A DNA stretch of 64,000 bases from Methylocapsa sp. S129 (lineage in GTDB: Bacteria; Pseudomonadota; Alphaproteobacteria; Rhizobiales; Beijerinckiaceae): NCBI RefSeq assembly GCF_009765995.1, contig NZ_LMUI01000011.1, forward strand, positions 448,824 through 512,823. The letters run 5' to 3'. Position 1 is the first letter of the stretch. Each line of letters starts with the position of its first letter. The notes below the pieces were generated by a model. The model searched no databases. It was given only the letters and a program-made list of their open reading frames with translations, and had not been told where the DNA came from. Positions 63,649-64,000 of this stretch are shown piece by piece. A program made the position numbers and the translations under genes.

Positions 63649-63931
63649 TTGCCCAGTTTCGTTAAGCCGGAATGACGCCTTCCTAAATTTTATATTAGTT
63701 GATGCCGATCGCCGCCAAGGCCATCCATCGCCGATCGGAGCTTGACGCCAGACGCCTCGCGGCGATGATCGAGGACAGTGCATTCGCGCATTCCATGCGC
63801 AAGAGCGCTGCTTTTTCAGGTCCTGGAACTGTTCGCGCCGACCAGAGAAACTTCCGCATGAAGGTGGGGTCATGAGAAGGCTGGGTTTGACGCTCGCTCG
63901 TTGCATTGACCGCGAAGACTGAGGTTTTCTG

Positions 63932-64000
63932 ATGTGGCTCGTCGAATCGGTGCTCAAACGGCCCTATACGGTGGTCGCCTCGCTGGTGCTTATCTGCATC
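63932..64000 (+). CDS. RND efflux permease, 5' end only (cut by window)
   Basis: ATG 63932 with GAGGT seven bases upstream begins MWLVESVLKRPYTVVASLVL, the typical first helix of AcrB/MexF-like or CzcA-like RND pumps ('xLKRPYTVV'). Only 23 codons lie in the window, so family within RND cannot be fixed. No adaptor gene precedes it. Confidence 0.8.
   Translation, partial: MWLVESVLKRPYTVVASLVLICI

Noticed and set aside
63870-63920. 16-codon leader-like frame before the last RND gene
   Set aside because: No ribosome site and no attenuator-like codon run; probably chance.
63514-63957. 147-codon minus-strand frame near the end
   Set aside because: Overlaps ligD antisense and the start of the RND gene; no family similarity.

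Overview
The window is GC-rich DNA that reads as the chromosome of an alphaproteobacterium, most likely of the order Hyphomicrobiales (Rhizobiales). This is inferred from a FrcBCA-type sugar transporter very close in sequence to the Sinorhizobium fructose system, a BdhA-type 3-hydroxybutyrate dehydrogenase, a SPINDLY-type O-GlcNAc transferase, Ku/LigD end joining, many MFS/RND exporters, and palindromic intergenic repeats typical of rhizobial genomes. I cannot name the genus. There is no prophage or plasmid backbone. Mobile DNA is limited to a REP/RAYT cluster, a resolvase relic and several gene fragments.

Layout. 0.2-4.5 kb: an RND efflux operon (lipoprotein adaptor plus AcrB-type pump) ending in a clear terminator. 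4.5-11.5 kb: a sugar module, with a ROK regulator, zwf and pgl on the minus strand, divergent from frcB-frcC-frcA on the plus strand. 11.7-16.1 kb: an orphan lipoprotein, two sugar-type oxidoreductases and an alpha/beta hydrolase lacking the usual nucleophile serine. 16.2-20.4 kb: a TetR/MFS export pair with two similar candidate operators, then a beta-helix secreted protein and a remnant of a second MFS gene. 20.4-29.8 kb: housekeeping and metabolic genes (ispG, FadR-type regulator, exported methyltransferase-like protein, lipocalin, bdhA, enoyl-CoA hydratase, a PAS/HWE-type kinase, tRNA-Leu, purU).

30.1-31.2 kb is a REPtron: a RAYT transposase gene between paired REP palindromes, with a 5' fragment of a second RAYT. 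31.2-34.1 kb carries an OmpR/CpxA-type two-component pair next to a CpxP/Spy-like LTxxQ protein. 34.3-35.2 kb holds a HepT/MntA toxin-antitoxin pair. 36.7-45.7 kb is the most coherent accessory block: RidA and a creatininase-family hydrolase (with rnhB and an LssY_C protein downstream) divergent from an NMT1/THI5-type ABC importer, a CodA-like amidohydrolase, an FAD oxidase and a flavodoxin-fold reductase. It looks like an uptake-and-degradation pathway for a small nitrogen-ring compound whose identity the sequence does not reveal.

45.8-52.4 kb: tRNA-Ser, a TPR/O-GlcNAc transferase, a set of small orphan secreted proteins, a chimeric gene-fragment mosaic near 50.0 kb, and a TolC family protein. 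52.6-54.8 kb: a three-gene phospholipid operon with an atypical CDP-alcohol transferase. 55.0-58.1 kb: resolvase relic, TPR protein, a secreted (His-Trp-His)n protein and a second Trp/His/Gly-rich secreted protein. 58.3-61 kb: an MhqO/MhqD-like pair, then ku and ligD for non-homologous end joining. The window ends inside the first codons of another RND pump.
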